From: Sarcocystis neurona
Taxonomy: Eukaryota; Apicomplexa; Conoidasida; Eucoccidiorida; Sarcocystidae
DNA: 64,000 bases
NCBI GenBank assembly: GCA_000727475.1
Contig: KL647290.1
Location: 5,937,404-6,001,403, forward strand
Direction: 5' to 3'
Shown: piece after piece, positions 23,701 to 35,880 of the stretch
How the letters are laid out: every line of letters starts with the position of its first letter
How positions within the stretch are numbered: the stretch's first letter is position 1
Made by a program: the position numbers and the translations under genes
The notes under the pieces: model-generated
Told to the model about the DNA's origin: nothing
What the model saw: the letters and a program-made list of their open reading frames with translations, nothing else
The model's database searches: none

Positions 23701-26700
23701 GAAGACATATATATAGAGAGAGCTAGTGTCTCTCTACCCTGGGGAAGATACGTGCATGCAGACTTTCACCGGCTAGAGACACAGAGATCAAATCTACGAC
23801 TTTACCTGCATACATACACGTATGTATATGTATATGTACGTTCTTACCTATACATATATATATGCATGCGCATGTGTATAAGTGCATGCAGAATAATACG
23901 AATATGTGCATGCGGACGTTCGCGGAGGAGATTCACAGAAAGGGAGCAATAATATGTTTCCTACACCAATACACATACATGCGTACTGCCAATATAATAT
24001 ATGTCTTGAGATAGAGAGAGAAGGAAGGCAGCTCTTCGGAGATGTATGTGTCCGAGTGCATGCGCACTTTTTTTGACGGAGAAAAATTACTCGTCCCTCC
24101 TCCGCAGCATTTGTCAGAGATGTACGGACGCAGAGACACGCGCAGAGCGAAACATCGCAGCTTCTCCGCGGGACGCTTTCCGAACAGCACCGTCACCCTC
24201 CGCCACTTCCCCCCCACCCCACACACGTACGCCTACTATCTCTGTCCATAATTTAAAACATACGCATGCGTATATACACGTACATATATATATGTAAGTC
24301 ATATACACACGCATACACACACACACACACACACAAGCATCTATACCTCACATACACGTGTATATATACAAGTGCAGATATGTGTGACTCACACACACAT
24401 GCATATATTCAAGAGCACATATACCGCGTATAGCCACCGTGTATACGTGCAAATATATATATTTGTATATTGTGATACGAAGTGATGTAGATACAGGCAG
24501 GTGATACAGAAGTTCCTGCTCATGAGAAGCGGATCCCGGGGTCTGGTGGAATCTTTGCAGAGGCAATTTTCTGCAGAGGGCGCATGCAGGAGACGGAGAG
24601 AGACATGCGAGAGGCTGTCGCCTTTCCCTGCCTTTTTTGCAGCACGATGGACAGACACGGCCAGTTGTCCTGCATTGCTGCTGGGGGAAAGCACGAAGGA
24701 AGACAACAGCGGCAAAGGCAGAAGCTGAGGCATGCACCTGGACGGGGGTTCCCCAGGTCTTCGTCAAAACAGAGAGAGAGAACAGAGGAGAGGCCCGTCC
24801 TGCAGCAGGAGCAGCAGATGAGAAGGAGAAGAAACGCGACTTCAGGCGTGTTGAAAGGGGAGGACATGCACGAGCAGACAACGCAAGAGAAGCAGCAAGA
24901 AGACCCAAAGAAGCTCGCTTGCCTCTTGCGCAGGTCTCGAACAGCCAGAAGTCCCTGCCCTGCATGCGCCTCGCCGTCGTCCACCGCAGTCTTCTCCCCA
25001 CGCCTCCCGCTGCTGCTTGCCGTCTCGGAGACGCCCTCCCTCTCTCCGCCTGTCGTCTCCCTGCGCCTGCTGCCGTTGCTGCTGCCGTGGCGGCGGAGCG
25101 CGGCGGGCTGCTGCTGCTGCTCTGCCTGGTTCTGCCAGAGAGCGAGAAGCCGCCTGTTCGCAGCAGACGACGGGGAGGGGAATGCAGAAGCAGCGGCGCA
25201 GCTGGACGAAGAAGAGGAAAGCGAGGGGGGGGGCCGGTCGGCAGAAGAAGCTCGCGCCACAGGAGGAAGATATGCGTGGACAACTGGCAGCCACACGCGC
25301 TGCGTATCCGTCAGAAAGTCTTCCAGCAGCGTGCCTCGCAGCAGGCAGTGCAGCCGTCCTGAGCCGCAGGCACACCTCCACCATACCGAAGAAGAAGATT
25401 TTCTCGAGGAAGGAAAACACACACAGACACACGAACAGAGAGACCAGGAGAAGAAAAAAGAAGACGGAGGACAGACTGGGAAATGGGAAATGTCCCTCCG
25501 TTTATTTGGGGGTAGCCGCACATGAGAAGCGGACAGAGAAAGTCAGGGGGAGAGGAGAAGGACGTTTATCGATTTTTTTGTGTAGTCGAAGGAGGGACGT
25601 TCGTCTATTCCGTCTAGCCATGCACGAAAGGAGGTCGAAAAGGGAGAAATGTTTGGGGATTTCACTGCGGAGCCACGCATGCAGAGACAGGCAGGAAAAG
25701 AGGGCCACGGAGAGGTCCACCACAACATACACGTGTACATGCAAGTGCATGCATGCAAGTGTAGACATATGCAAAGGAAGACTTCTGCTGGACATATATA
25801 CGCAGACCGGAAGGCGTGCGTCGCATTTATATACATGTGTGTGTATGGACACATATACAAATGTATATGAACATATGTATATAAATGAATACGCACATAC
25901 GTACATACATATATGCGTGCACATATATAGAGAGAGGGAAATGCATGCATCGCATTTACGTATACATATATGTGGACATATATATTTGGTACGTGTACGC
26001 ATATAGAGACAGGAATGTATGCATAGCATTAACATATATATACCCGCATATGGACACACACACATATGCAATTGCATGCACGCGTAGACACGGAGAGAAA
26101 TATTTGAGCACACGTATATGGAGAGAGGAGGACACGCATAGAAGTATATAAAGGCAGCAAGTGCGTGAACACATTCATGAGGGTGCATGCAATGAAAGCG
26201 TGTGCAGACAAATAAGAAGAGAAGCGTCCTTCTGCGACCACGGCGGCAGATGATCACCTGTGCTGCTCAACCGGAGAATACGTAAGACAGCGAGTCCACT
26301 CCACACACACATATATATTTGTGTGTAAGGTGGACTGGAGAAGACGCACGAAAGCAGAGGAAACGAGAGGAAGAATGGGCGGGCCACGAAAGGGGGCGGC
26401 AGCAGGAGACGGGGCGAGAAAGAGCCGCAGCAGCAACAGCAGCAGCAGCCTTCTGTCGCGCGCAGCAGCAGGCGTACAGAGAGAAGGAAGCATCTGCCAG
26501 AAGAGCGAGACGTGGAGAAGAAGAGACACCGCGGCACCGAAGAGGAGGACGCCGAGACACGAAAAGAGGCAACGAGCAGCAAAACGGGGAAAACGAAGAA
26601 AAGAGGGCGAATTGATGGGGGGGAGACATACCACGGGTGGGCCGATTGCACCAGACGTTTGGGTCTGTCCGCAGCATTTCTTCGGCGGCGGAAGCGGCCT

Positions 26701-28713
26701 GCGCGCAGCCGGACACACGACGTCTGCGGCAGATGATGAATTCGGGTGTCTACTGGGCCGGAGAAGAAAACTTCTCTTTCTGTGGAAGGCGACCACGTCT
26801 CCACGGAGGCCACACACATATACGCATGCGTTCGCGCGGCCTCCTCGCTTCTGCTGCCGAGGACCGAGCCGTCCTGCGCGGAGACACGGCGAGTTCTTCG
26901 ATGCATGCGGGGACGCGCAAACGGAGACAACACACTCACACACGCCCCCGTCTCCTGGAGACGAGACACGCACACGCAACGCGCACTCGCGTGTTGAAAG
27001 GCGTCTCCCCGCTGACCCAAAAACCGGCTGTACATACATACAAATGAAAACGGGGTCCTCCACATACACAGAGACAGAGACAGAGACGCAGACAGCCCCA
27101 CCCACCCACCCACACATACAGAAAAGTGCCTAAAATATCAAATATATATGCGCATGCGTATGTGGATCGCTTCTGTATACGTACACACACACACAGAAGA
27201 AGTGCCCCACAACTTCAAATATATATGTGCATGTGCATGCAGGTAGGGATCGCTTGCATGCACATAAGAGGAAGATTGTCCAGCGTCATTTCTTTTAGCT
27301 GCTGACAAATTCTCTCGCCTTCCCCTCCACTTCTCCCCGCCACACGGGGGTTTCTCGTCATTTTATCATATAACCATCCCTCTCCACGTCAGAACCACCT
27401 CCACGTATATACATCTACTCATCTGTAGTTACACATATATCCATATATATCCATAATTATACAGATGTACCTGTGTATACATCCATAGGTACATATACAT
27501 CTATTCATGTACTCTCACATACATATACACATATACATATAAACGCATGTATTCACAGTTACATATATATGTACATATGTGTGGTTACACGCGTATATAT
27601 ATATATATGTGCACACCTCTCTGATAATACGTGCATGTGTGTGTATATTTATGGATATGTAAAATGGACAATTAGATGGTTGTATTATGTGTCTGCGTAT
27701 ACACGCACGCATATGTATGCAGAGTTAATAGGGGAACATCCACACACTTTTTGATGGCAAAGCAGAGACACGCATGCATCCTCGTGCAGATGCATGCGGC
27801 TATATGTAGACAGACGATATGAAGAGGAGGACTTGTTTTGCGGGCGCCGAAGTAGGACGAGTGACACAAACGAATTTCCGCGGGGGTCCTTTCGGAAGAG
27901 GCGGCCACAGCAGCAAATCCGTGAAGAAACGCTGCCATTCTTCCGAAGAACGTGCGACGCAGAGAAGTCTCACCGGAGCCACCACCACCCCACACGTATC
28001 ACCACCCGCAGAAAGGAGCGCAAATATGTGGCAGTCTTCGTAAAAGAGGAGACGGAAGAAAAAGACAGCAAGAGACACATAAAGCGAGGGGACTGTGTTT
28101 TGGGTGGCGGGCCGTAGACGGCGAAAAAGAAGGGGGGACAGACGAAGAGAGACACGGGCCACCGAGGAGGGGGGGCCAAACGGAGAGGAGAGACGAGACA
28201 GGAAGAGAAGGAGAGAGACAGCAGCACTCGTACCATCGCTTTGTCGGCAGCAACTGCTCGCCGGAGAGTCGAGAGCTGCTGCTGGGTGAGAGCCGCTTTG
28301 ATAACACAAAACCCCACGTCGTCGAGAGCTTCGACTGCTCGGGCAATCTCTGCTGAACCGAGGAAAAGGAGTTCTTCCTTCGTCTCTTGCTGCGACGTCG
28401 CGTCACGCTTCAGCGAGAGACCCTCTGCTGCTGGTTCTGGCGCCGCTGCTGCTGCTGCGGGCGGTGCGAGGGGGGGAGATGCCGCGCGAAGGAGCCGCCG
28501 CAACAGCAGTCGCCAGCCCCCCGCCTCGGCCCCCTGCTGCTGCTCTTGCTGCTGCTGCTCGTAGGGTTGCTGCTGCTCTCGCTGCAGCAGCTGCTCTTGC
28601 TGCTGCTGCTGAGACGCGAAGAGAGGCGCGGCGTCCAGCCTCGCCACACGGGAACACCTGCAGAAACGAAAACTGCAATAAGAATGGTGCAGGGTTTTCT
28701 TCTTCCTCCCCAT
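17059..28713 (-). CDS. Phytanoyl-CoA dioxygenase (PhyH) family protein
   Basis: A non-haem Fe(II)/2-oxoglutarate oxygenase; the substrate is not predictable. Reading down the minus strand: exon 28713-28234 (ATG; Gln/Ala runs, then DDVGFCVIKAALTQQQLSTL); 26698-26632 (AEEMLRTDPNVWCNRPTR); 25358-25261 (GRLHCLLRGTLLEDFL, WLPVVHAYLPP); one or more unresolved exons; 21118-20994 (TQPWHRDNSSRGLTIVVPLC, then GSTELLPFSHLL); a short exon ending at 19389 (TQLSVREVHLAG); and 17516 downward (DVLIYDARLLHRGRSEKSCP). The iron ligands are visible: WHRD gives HxD, LLHRG gives the distal His, and the Arg after it may bind 2-oxoglutarate. Phases agree at 26632/25358 and 19389/17516. The C-terminus is uncertain: the frame runs open to 17059, but a GTGAGA donor at 17471 could end the exon early. 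Confidence 0.82.
17940..18445. repeat. CCACACCC-type repeat around an assembly gap
   Basis: Both edges of the gap are CCACCACACCCA-type simple sequence on the plus strand, so the missing bases are probably more of the same repeat. The array lies in 3' flanking sequence or the last intron of the PhyH gene. Confidence 0.75.
18008..18392. other. Assembly gap (385 N)
   Basis: 385 undetermined bases. Any ORF that crosses them is an artefact. Confidence 0.99.
19376..19389. repeat. Palindrome variant GGTGTACATACACC overlapping a splice donor
   Basis: On the minus strand the copy reads GGTGTATGTACACC. Its first G is the last base of the PhyH exon ending in VREVHLAG, and the next two are the GT of the intron. 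The 5' splice site is therefore made by the palindrome. Confidence 0.65.
19600..20060. repeat. About 106-bp tandem satellite, four copies
   Basis: A block beginning (A/G)TTAATGTG(G/T)GTACATA recurs near 19656, 19763, 19867 and 19975, each followed by CACCAATACATGTACAT and a TATACACGGATATAG stretch. The spacing is 104-108 bases. It lies in a PhyH intron. Confidence 0.7.
22020..23350. repeat. CAG triplet block in a PhyH intron
   Basis: CAG-type triplets on the plus strand (CTG on the sense strand of PhyH) run for about 1.3 kb, densest at 22660-22840. Plus-strand ORFs here are mostly Ala/Thr or Gln/Ser and show no other domain, so I treat the block as intronic. A nested plus-strand gene cannot be ruled out (the 22909-23457 frame holds some varied sequence). 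Confidence 0.55.
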
Positions 28714-28736
28714 GCTAGTCGACGTTAAGGTGTTAC

Positions 28737-28750
28737 GGTGTACATACACC
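28737..28750. promoter_or_regulatory. Palindrome variant 23 bp upstream of the PhyH start codon
   Basis: GGTGTACATACACC ends 23 bases before the ATG at 28713 (minus strand). Together with the copy at the L19 start it suggests a role in the 5' region, either as a promoter element or as an RNA hairpin in the leader. No factor can be assigned from sequence alone. Confidence 0.45.
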
Positions 28751-29363
28751 GAAACCTAGTCAGTTCGACGACTGTGTGTACACCGGGAAACAGACAGCTA
28801 CCTCCACATACACTTGCGTAGATACACACACACAGACACATCATACACTACTACGCTATACAATCATCCACGTCCGTGTATATGTTTGTCTATCTGTATA
28901 TATATATATGTGAAGACAGACTTCCGATAACTGCGGAAGATTCGTTTACTTATACGGGTATGTATACGTAAGCCTTTTCAGAAAAGCAGTATCGGCATGT
29001 GAGTGGGCGGGTGTACGTACACCTGATAGGTGCGAATGGAGACGGGAGCTGTGCTCCTGCTGCTGCTCCCTCCCATGCCTCTGCTGCGGCCTTTCCCTCT
29101 TCTGTTGTCGCTGCTTCCTTCTCTTCCCTGTTGCTCGTACTGTCCTCACCCCTTGCTGTTGCTCCTGCTAGGACTACTGCTGCTGCTGCTCAGGCTGCTG
29201 CTGCTGCTCAGGCTGCTGCTGCTCCTCAGGCTGCTGCTGCTGCTCCTCAGGCTGCTGCTGCTGCTCCTCAGGCTGCTGCTGCTGCTGCTCCTCAGGCTGC
29301 CGCTTCTGCTGCTCCTCAGGCTGCTGCTTCTGCTGCTCCTCAGGCTGCTGCTGCTGCTGCTCC
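28751..29363. other. Region between two minus-strand genes
   Basis: Holds TA microsatellite near 28890, one palindrome copy (29010-29023), and from about 29050 the CTG block that is still open in the minus-strand gene above it. It should contain the promoter of the PhyH gene and the 3' end of its neighbour. Confidence 0.5.
29010..29023. repeat. Palindrome GGTGTACGTACACC
   Basis: An exact copy, 297 bases upstream of the PhyH start codon and downstream of the neighbouring minus-strand gene. Confidence 0.8.
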
Positions 29364-31429
29364 TCAGGCTGCTGCTGCTGCTATTGCTGCGACCGCTGCT
29401 CTGCTAAGACTGGTGCTGCTTCGACGATTGCTGCTGCTGCTGCTGCTGCCACAAAAACTCGTGTTGCTACTGCTGCTGTTGAGGCGGCTAGCAGCCCTCC
29501 TCCTGCTGACGACGCCGCCGCTGCTGCTGCTTGCTGCTACAGGTTTGGCTTGCCTGTCCGTCCACAGCAAAGGTGCATGCCCCTGCACTTGTTTCAGAAG
29601 ATCTGCATACGACGCGAGGGCACCGGGAGTGCCAATATTTCTTCCCGCTGCTTCTCTGGCAAGTCTTCTACCGAAGTTATCCTTCTTGTACGTCAGTGGA
29701 TCGAAGAATCGCTGCTGCTGCCACTCGAGCAGCAGGATCTCGGTTATCTGCTGCTCGACGCGCTGCACCAGCAGTTCAATAGCGGTTTCCACTGCTGCTT
29801 CCGTACCCCTCCAACAAGCGGTACCACTGCTGCTGCTGTTTCTCTTCCGACAGCAACTGCTGCAGCTGTCGTCTGACTCTCTCTCCGCCCCACCGCCTCT
29901 TGCTACTTCTTCCCCTGTTGCTGGGTCTGCTGCGCCTCCTGCTGCTCCCTGTCCTGCTGCTGCTGCGGCGGCGCCACGACTCAGCAGCGCAGCGCGGCTG
30001 CTCCTCGTCTTTTGCCCGCTGTTACTGCTGCTGTCCACTTCCCTGCATGCGCTGCTGTCGGTGGTAGGTCCATCACCCCCTCCCAAGCCGCTGCAGCAGC
30101 TTTTATGCGGGCAACGCATGCTGCCCAAACTCTTGCTGCTGCTGCGGCTGCAGCACTTCCTCTGACTCCTCGGAGATCCTTTGCTGCTGTCGCTGCCGCG
30201 GGTGTCTGTGAGACCGCTGCCGCTGTTGGCGCTGCTGCTGCTACTGTTGATGCTGCTGCTGCTGTCTGAGTCACTCCGCTGTGAGGTGGCTGCTGTCCCG
30301 GCGGTGCTGCTGTTGGCTCGGAAGATTTGCTCGAGATCCACAGCAAACTGTGAGAGACTTTCTTTGTAGTCCACGGCACGAAGAAAGTCCACTTCTCTTC
30401 TTCCCGAGAAATGCTGCTGCAGCGTGTACTCCACGGTCCTCTCGACGGCAGCTGCAATTGCTTCTGCTGCCGCTCGAGGCCTTCCTTCAACCAACGCTGC
30501 TGCTGTTGCAGCATGTGCTGGTACTGCTGCTGCTCGCAATGCCTCCTTCTCCTCTGCTGCTGCTGCTGCTTCTCCTACTTGTTCTTCTGGAGTTTCGTTT
30601 CTACGCCGCCCAGCGACTGCTGCTTCTGCTCCTTTTTCCGCCGCGGCTTCCCCTGCCATCGCCTCTGCTGCACTTGCTGCTGCTGTTCTTGCCGCGAGTT
30701 GTTCGGCTTCTCTCCCTGCGCCGGTGGCTCTCTCTGCTCCTGCTGCTCCTCCTGCCGCAGCGGCTCGGCAAATATCTGCCGCTTCTTCTTTGAGAACTGC
30801 AATATTCTCGCGCAGGGCGCAGCAGAACGCGTCTCTCTGCTGCAGATGGAACTCCACCGGCAGCAGCTGCGATGCGGCCCTCAGCAGCTCTGCGTATGTA
30901 TGGTACTGTGGATAAGCTGCTGCAATTTCAAGCAGACTCAACGGCGACGCAAAGACATTCGCTCGCCTAGCGCTGCCGCCCAGGCTCCCTTGCTTCTCCT
31001 TTCTTCCGTCTTGCTGCTGCTGCTGCTTTCCCTTCTGCCCTCCCTCCTTCCCTGTGTCCTCGTCGTCGGGCCGCAGCTGCTGCTGCTGCAGCGGCAGCTG
31101 CTTCTGCTGCAGCGTCTTTCCCACAAACTGCAGCTGCGACAGCGGCGTAGGGAAGACCAGCACGCGGGCAGCCAAAGGAACGGGCAGCGCTGCTTCTTCC
31201 CTGCTGTTCTTCTTCTTCGTTCTTCTGTCGCTGCTGCTGCTGCTCGGCGCGTCGCCCGCTGCAGGGTCACTTGGCGTCAGCTCTAGCGGGTGCCGCCGCT
31301 TGAAGTGCAGCAAACCCCACACGCCAGCGCCTAACAAAAACACGCGTGTGCCCCAACGCCGCAGCAACAGCAGCAGCAGCAATAATAGCAGCAGCAGCAG
31401 CAGGAAACCAGCCTTCTGCCTACAGAACG
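29364..31429 (-). CDS. Unidentified membrane-anchored low-complexity protein
   Basis: A minus-strand frame of about 680 codons ends at a stop at 29364. It has no ATG at its upstream end, where a CTGTAG acceptor (exon start near 31426) suggests an earlier exon. Its start codes for a Leu run and a hydrophobic segment (RRWGTRVFLLGAGVWGLLHF), then varied, helix-prone sequence (SPLSLLEIAAAYPQYHTYAE; QLLPVEFHLQQRDAFCCALR; FLRAVDYKESLSQFAVDLEQ) separated by Ala, Ser and Gln runs, and ILLLEWQQQRFFDPLTYKKD near the end. CAG triplets lie on the coding strand, giving Ala/Ser/Gln, which fits an exon. I recognise no domain; a helical membrane protein is all that can be said. The true 3' end may be spliced before 29364. 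Confidence 0.6.
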
Positions 31430-32300
31430 ACTAGGAAAGAATGCCGCGAAAGACTCTGCACGTCTCCGTCACCGCCCGTGTCGCCTTTACACCAGTGCGT
31501 ATATAAAATATATATACATATCCGCATGCATACACATATATACACATACGTGTATGCGGATATAAAACATATATACATATACACATCCACACACATATAT
31601 ACACATATATGCGTATAAATCGACACATACACACACACACACACACCTATACATACATGCAACGACACTACAAGTGGCCTTCGTACATATATCTTCATAC
31701 GTATATACGTGAATCGGCCGACCGATACACATCTATACATACCCATCTGCCTATATATACATTTGTGTCTATGTCTGTCAATAGATAATATATGGGAAGA
31801 AAGAGAAGAAGCGACGGAGGACACGTACTTATGTATCCACGTATATATACAGAAACACCCCTACATGCCCTCGATAAACAAGGAGAAAAAAAAGAGAGGG
31901 ACAGGCACAGAGGCAGACGGGCGGGCGATGGGCACTTCCAGAGGAAGAGACGGGAACACGCGTGGGTCATAAGGAAGGGAGACACGGAGACAGCAAGGCA
32001 GCGGGCCTGGAGACAGAAGGAGACAGCAGAAGAGACTCTCGCAGAGCGGAGTGACATGCATGCAAGGCGACACAAACGTAGAAAAGGCGAGCGAGCGAGA
32101 CGGAGACACACGCAGGCAGAAGAAGTGGCGCGTCTACGGGAGCCACCCCCCGGGGTGTCTGGGAAGCGGCACATCTGCTGCGTGTGGGGTTTTGCATGCT
32201 GCTGCTGCTGCCTGAGCTTCTGCAGCTGGACCTTCTCCTCGTTTCTTCTGGCTGGCGTGGTTGGCTTCTTCGCAGCAGCAGCCGAGAAGCTGCTGTCGCG
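31430..32300. other. Microsatellite and purine-rich stretch
   Basis: TA/CA microsatellite fills 31500-31770; an A/G-rich stretch follows to about 32140, then CTG triplets begin. It is probably intron or leader of the minus-strand gene. No supported exon. Confidence 0.45.
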
Positions 32301-35030
32301 CTGCTGCTGTTCGTCAGACGTGTTGGCTTCCCCTCACGCTGCTGCTGCTGTGCAGCGCGTTGCTGCTGCCGCAAACGCATGCAGCTGCTGCTCTAGCCAT
32401 CTACTGCTGCGGCTTCTCCATCTGCTGCAGCCGCACTTCTCACTGGCGCTGCTGTCGCACCTGCACCTCCTTCTGCACCTGCCATGCTGCTGCTCACGTG
32501 GCGCCCTCTCCTTCTCTCTCTCCTTGCTGGACCTCCTGTTTCCACGTCTGTGTTGCTGCTGCTGCTTCCACGTCTGTGCTGCTGCTGTTGCTTCCGCATC
32601 TACACTGCTGCTGCTGCTTCCAGACCTACGCTGCTGCTGCTTCCACGCCTTTGGTGCTAGTGCTGTTGCTTCCACACCTGTGCTTCTGCTGCTTCCACAT
32701 CTATAATGCTGCTGGTTCCACGTCTGCGCTGCTGCTGCTGCTTGCGCAGCTTCCCTCCTACTGCTGCTTCTATATCTGTGCTGGTGCTGCTCCAACGTCT
32801 GTGCTGGTGCTGCTACTTCCACGCCCTTGCTGCTGCTGCTGCTTTCGTATCTCTGCTGCTGCGGCGCCGGCGCTTCTCCTGCGCCGGTGCTGCCGCTCTC
32901 ACCCCGCCTTCGCTGTCGTTGTTGGTACCTGCTCGGGTTTTGCTGCTGCTGCTGCTGTCCCATCTTCGTGACTGCCGCTTCTTCTGCCTCCTCCTTCTTT
33001 CCTTCTTCTTCAAGCAAACAGCTTTCTCCGTTCACGTGAGGCAGTTCTTACCTGCTACAGCAGCAAGAACAGCAGCACTTCCCCCTACGGCCTTGCCCGC
33101 CCGCAGCAGCTGCTGCCAGCGCCGCGCAGCTGCTGCACGTGAACGCCGTGCCGCTGCTGCTGCTGCCGCTGTTGCTGCTGCTTCGTGTGAAACAGCCGCT
33201 CCTGCAGCTCCACCCCTGCCGCTGCTGCGGCCTGCCTCGTGCTGGAACGACTTCATCTCAGCAGCGCTGTTGTTGCTGCTTCTTCTGCTGCTTCTTCTGT
33301 TGCTTCTCCTCCTGCCGCGACTTCTGCTGCTGCGTCTTCTGCTGCTTCTTCTTCTCCCGCTTCTTCTTCTGCTGCTGCTGCTCCTTCTCCTCCCACTGCT
33401 TCTTCTTCTCCTGCTTATTCTTCTCTCCTGCTTCTTCTTCTGCTGTTGGTTCTGCTGCGTCTGCTGACTTCTTCTGTCGCTGCTGCTGCTTTCGGATCAG
33501 CTGCTTCTCCGGCTGCTGCAGCCCTGCTCTGGCTCCTGCTGCTACTGACGAAGAGAATGTGGAGAAGAAAAAGCGTCCTTGCCCTCCCGTTGCTGCGAAA
33601 CGGCAGGCTTCAGCCAACTGCAGCTGCTGCTGCTGCTCGCCTACACTTCTACTGCTGTTGCTGCAGATCGCTAGGTCCTATTACAACTGCTGCTGCAAAG
33701 CGCTATCGCAGCAGCTACAGAGCGCTGTTGCTGCTCCTGTTGCTGCTGTAGACACCTTCCCGTTTGACAGGTGCGACTGCTGCTGCAAGAAGTATCGCCG
33801 CTCTGGCTGCGAGTCGCCTCGTCTTTGCTTCTAAAAGTCCTCTGTCGCCTGTACTTCACTGCCTCACCTTACTTACCTACTCACAAAGTCTCACTGCTAG
33901 TGCTGCTGCTCCGGCTGTTTCTGCTGCTGCTGTCTCGGCTACTTCTGCTGCTGCCGCTCCCGCTGTTTCTGCTGTTGCTGGGTCGGCTGCTGGTGCTGCT
34001 GAATCGGCCGTTTCTGTTCGGCTGCTGCGGCAGCTGCTCCTCCGTGTGTGTGTGTGTGGCAGTGTTCACTGCTGCGACGCTGCTGCTGTTGCTGCTGGCT
34101 TGGTTGTCCCTGCTGAGAAGATTAGCGCCGCAGCCGGTGGGTTTTGTTGCTTCCGCTGTGTGTGGGGTATCCGAGCGCTGGGGCGCCTCCTGCACTGAGA
34201 ACTCCCCAAGGTCACTTCTGCTGCTGTTGCGCGTGAGAAGCTGCTGCGACACTATGTAAAACAGCAGACCAGCTGCAGGAGGACTTGCTGCTGCTGTTAT
34301 GGGCGTTGCTGCTGCTGTTATTGGGCGCTGCTGGGAAGTGCTGCAGCTGGTGCTGCCGTCTGCATTGCCGCCGTTGCTGCGACTCTTGCGGCGGCTTCTG
34401 CTGCTGCTGTCCCTGCTGCTCCTCCCTGCGTAGCTCTTGCGTATTGGCGGTCCCCAGACGCGCGCCTGCTCTACACGGCTGCAGCTGCACCGGCTGCGGC
34501 TGCTGCTTTCTCTCTTTCCTTTGATCACTCCGCAGTGTCCTTCTCTCCTGCCCGTGTTGCCGCTCTGACGCGCTGCAGTTGCTGCTGCTGCCGCAGTTTC
34601 TCTTGGCCTTTCTTCAACCTGAGAAATCGGGAAGCAAGACTCCGCACATCCTGCTGCTGCTGGCGGTCCAGCTGCGGATGCTGTTTCACATGCTGTTAGC
34701 GTTGTCCTCTGCGCATGTCGCAGTCCCCCTGCTGCTGTCCGCGTTGCTGCTGTCCGCGATGCTGCTGTCCGCGATGCTGCTGTCCGCGATGCTGCTGTTC
34801 GCGTTGATGCTGCTGTTCGCGATGATGCTGCTGTTCGCGATGATGCTGCTGTTCGCGATGCTGCTGCCGCTGCTGCTGACAACGTCGCTGCTGCCTGTAG
34901 TGTGTGACAGCGGCAGCTCCGTCGCTGCGACAGTGTGCGGTGGGGTGGTTGCCTGCAACAGATGTATCGAGAGCAGCAAATGCCTGAGCTGCAACTGCTT
35001 CTGCCGAATTAAATCGCACAAGCATCCGTG
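32300..35030 (-). CDS. Minus-strand low-complexity exons, unidentified
   Basis: CAG triplets lie on the minus strand for 2.7 kb, and several minus-strand frames have varied content between Ser/Gln/Ala runs. These include 35025-34696 (LVRFNSAEAVAAQAFAALDT, then QQHRE repeats), 34882-33881 (SDLGEFSVQEAPQRSDTPHT), 33617-33258 (KSADAAEPTAEEEAGEKNKQ, Lys/Glu/Gln-rich) and 33256-33053 (ATG, MKSFQHEAGRSSG) ending at a clear GTAAGA donor at 33052. They may be upstream exons of the 29.36-31.43 kb protein or a second gene. Exon borders other than the GTAAGA donor are not resolved. Confidence 0.4.
34735..34870. repeat. 15/18-bp tandem repeat
   Basis: Units of TGCTGCTGTCCGCGA (15 bases) change into 18-base units containing an extra GAT triplet. 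On the minus strand they code for QQHRG and QQHHRE repeats or, in another frame, for SSIADSS. Confidence 0.75.
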
Positions 35031-35039
35031 ACTGGTGCT

Positions 35040-35880
35040 GGTGTTGCTGCTGAGCTTGTTGCTGTTGCGGCTATTGCAACCGCGGGACAGGTGGGGAGGC
35101 TGTCGCTGCTGTTGCTGTAGTACGACTGCCAAGCGTACCGCAGAAGTCCGACGGGAAACGTTTCTTTTGAGGAGCAGCAGCGGATTCCTGCTGCCATCGC
35201 TACGGACAGGCACCCATTCTTGTTGCATTACTCGCGCTCTCATTGCTACTGCTGCGCATGCACACTGTCTTCAAGCGGCATGCCGCTGATTCTGTCCCTT
35301 GAGGCCGCTGCTGCTGCTGCTGTCCCTGCGGCCGCACGCGCTGCTGCTGCTGCTCTTGCCTGGTGTGCGGCTGGAGCTGCATCGTCCGCTCGGCGGCTGC
35401 TGCTGCTGCTGTTGTTGCTGTTCTCTCCCGTGGGCTGCTACGCAGCTGCAACAGCGTCTCCTGTACAGGGCTGCAGCCGCGTGGTGGGCTCCCTCTTGCG
35501 GCTGTTGGGCTGCCGCTGCCGCGCGGCTGTCACTCCTGCTGCTGCTGGTGCGCGCTGACGCGCTGTCCTGCCCGCTGCCGAGGTTGCTGCTGCCGCTAAG
35601 GAAACTTGGTGACTGCAAGACGAGCGCCGCAGGGACCTCAACGCATGCGCAGCAACAGTGGATGGTCCAGCAGCTGCTTTCCCAGCTGTTCTTCCTTTGC
35701 TGCGGCCGTAGCAGTAACGACCGTAGGCGTGCAGCAGCAGCGTTGCCACTCTCACTACTACACTCCTACGATACCATTTGGCAAGGCTGTCCGTAATTCT
35801 TCGCTGTCTCTACGCATTTTTCTCGCCCCGCGACGGCGAAACAGCGCCGGGCTGTGTGTGGACGCTAGCCGCACGAGAAG
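35040..35880. other. CTG-bearing stretch, no clear gene
   Basis: CTG triplets lie on the plus strand at 35300-35560, with mixed sequence on either side. Frames are open on both strands but I could not choose an exon. The minus strand reads FLSGSSNLGSGQDSASART, which is plausible but unsupported by splice sites. Confidence 0.3.
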
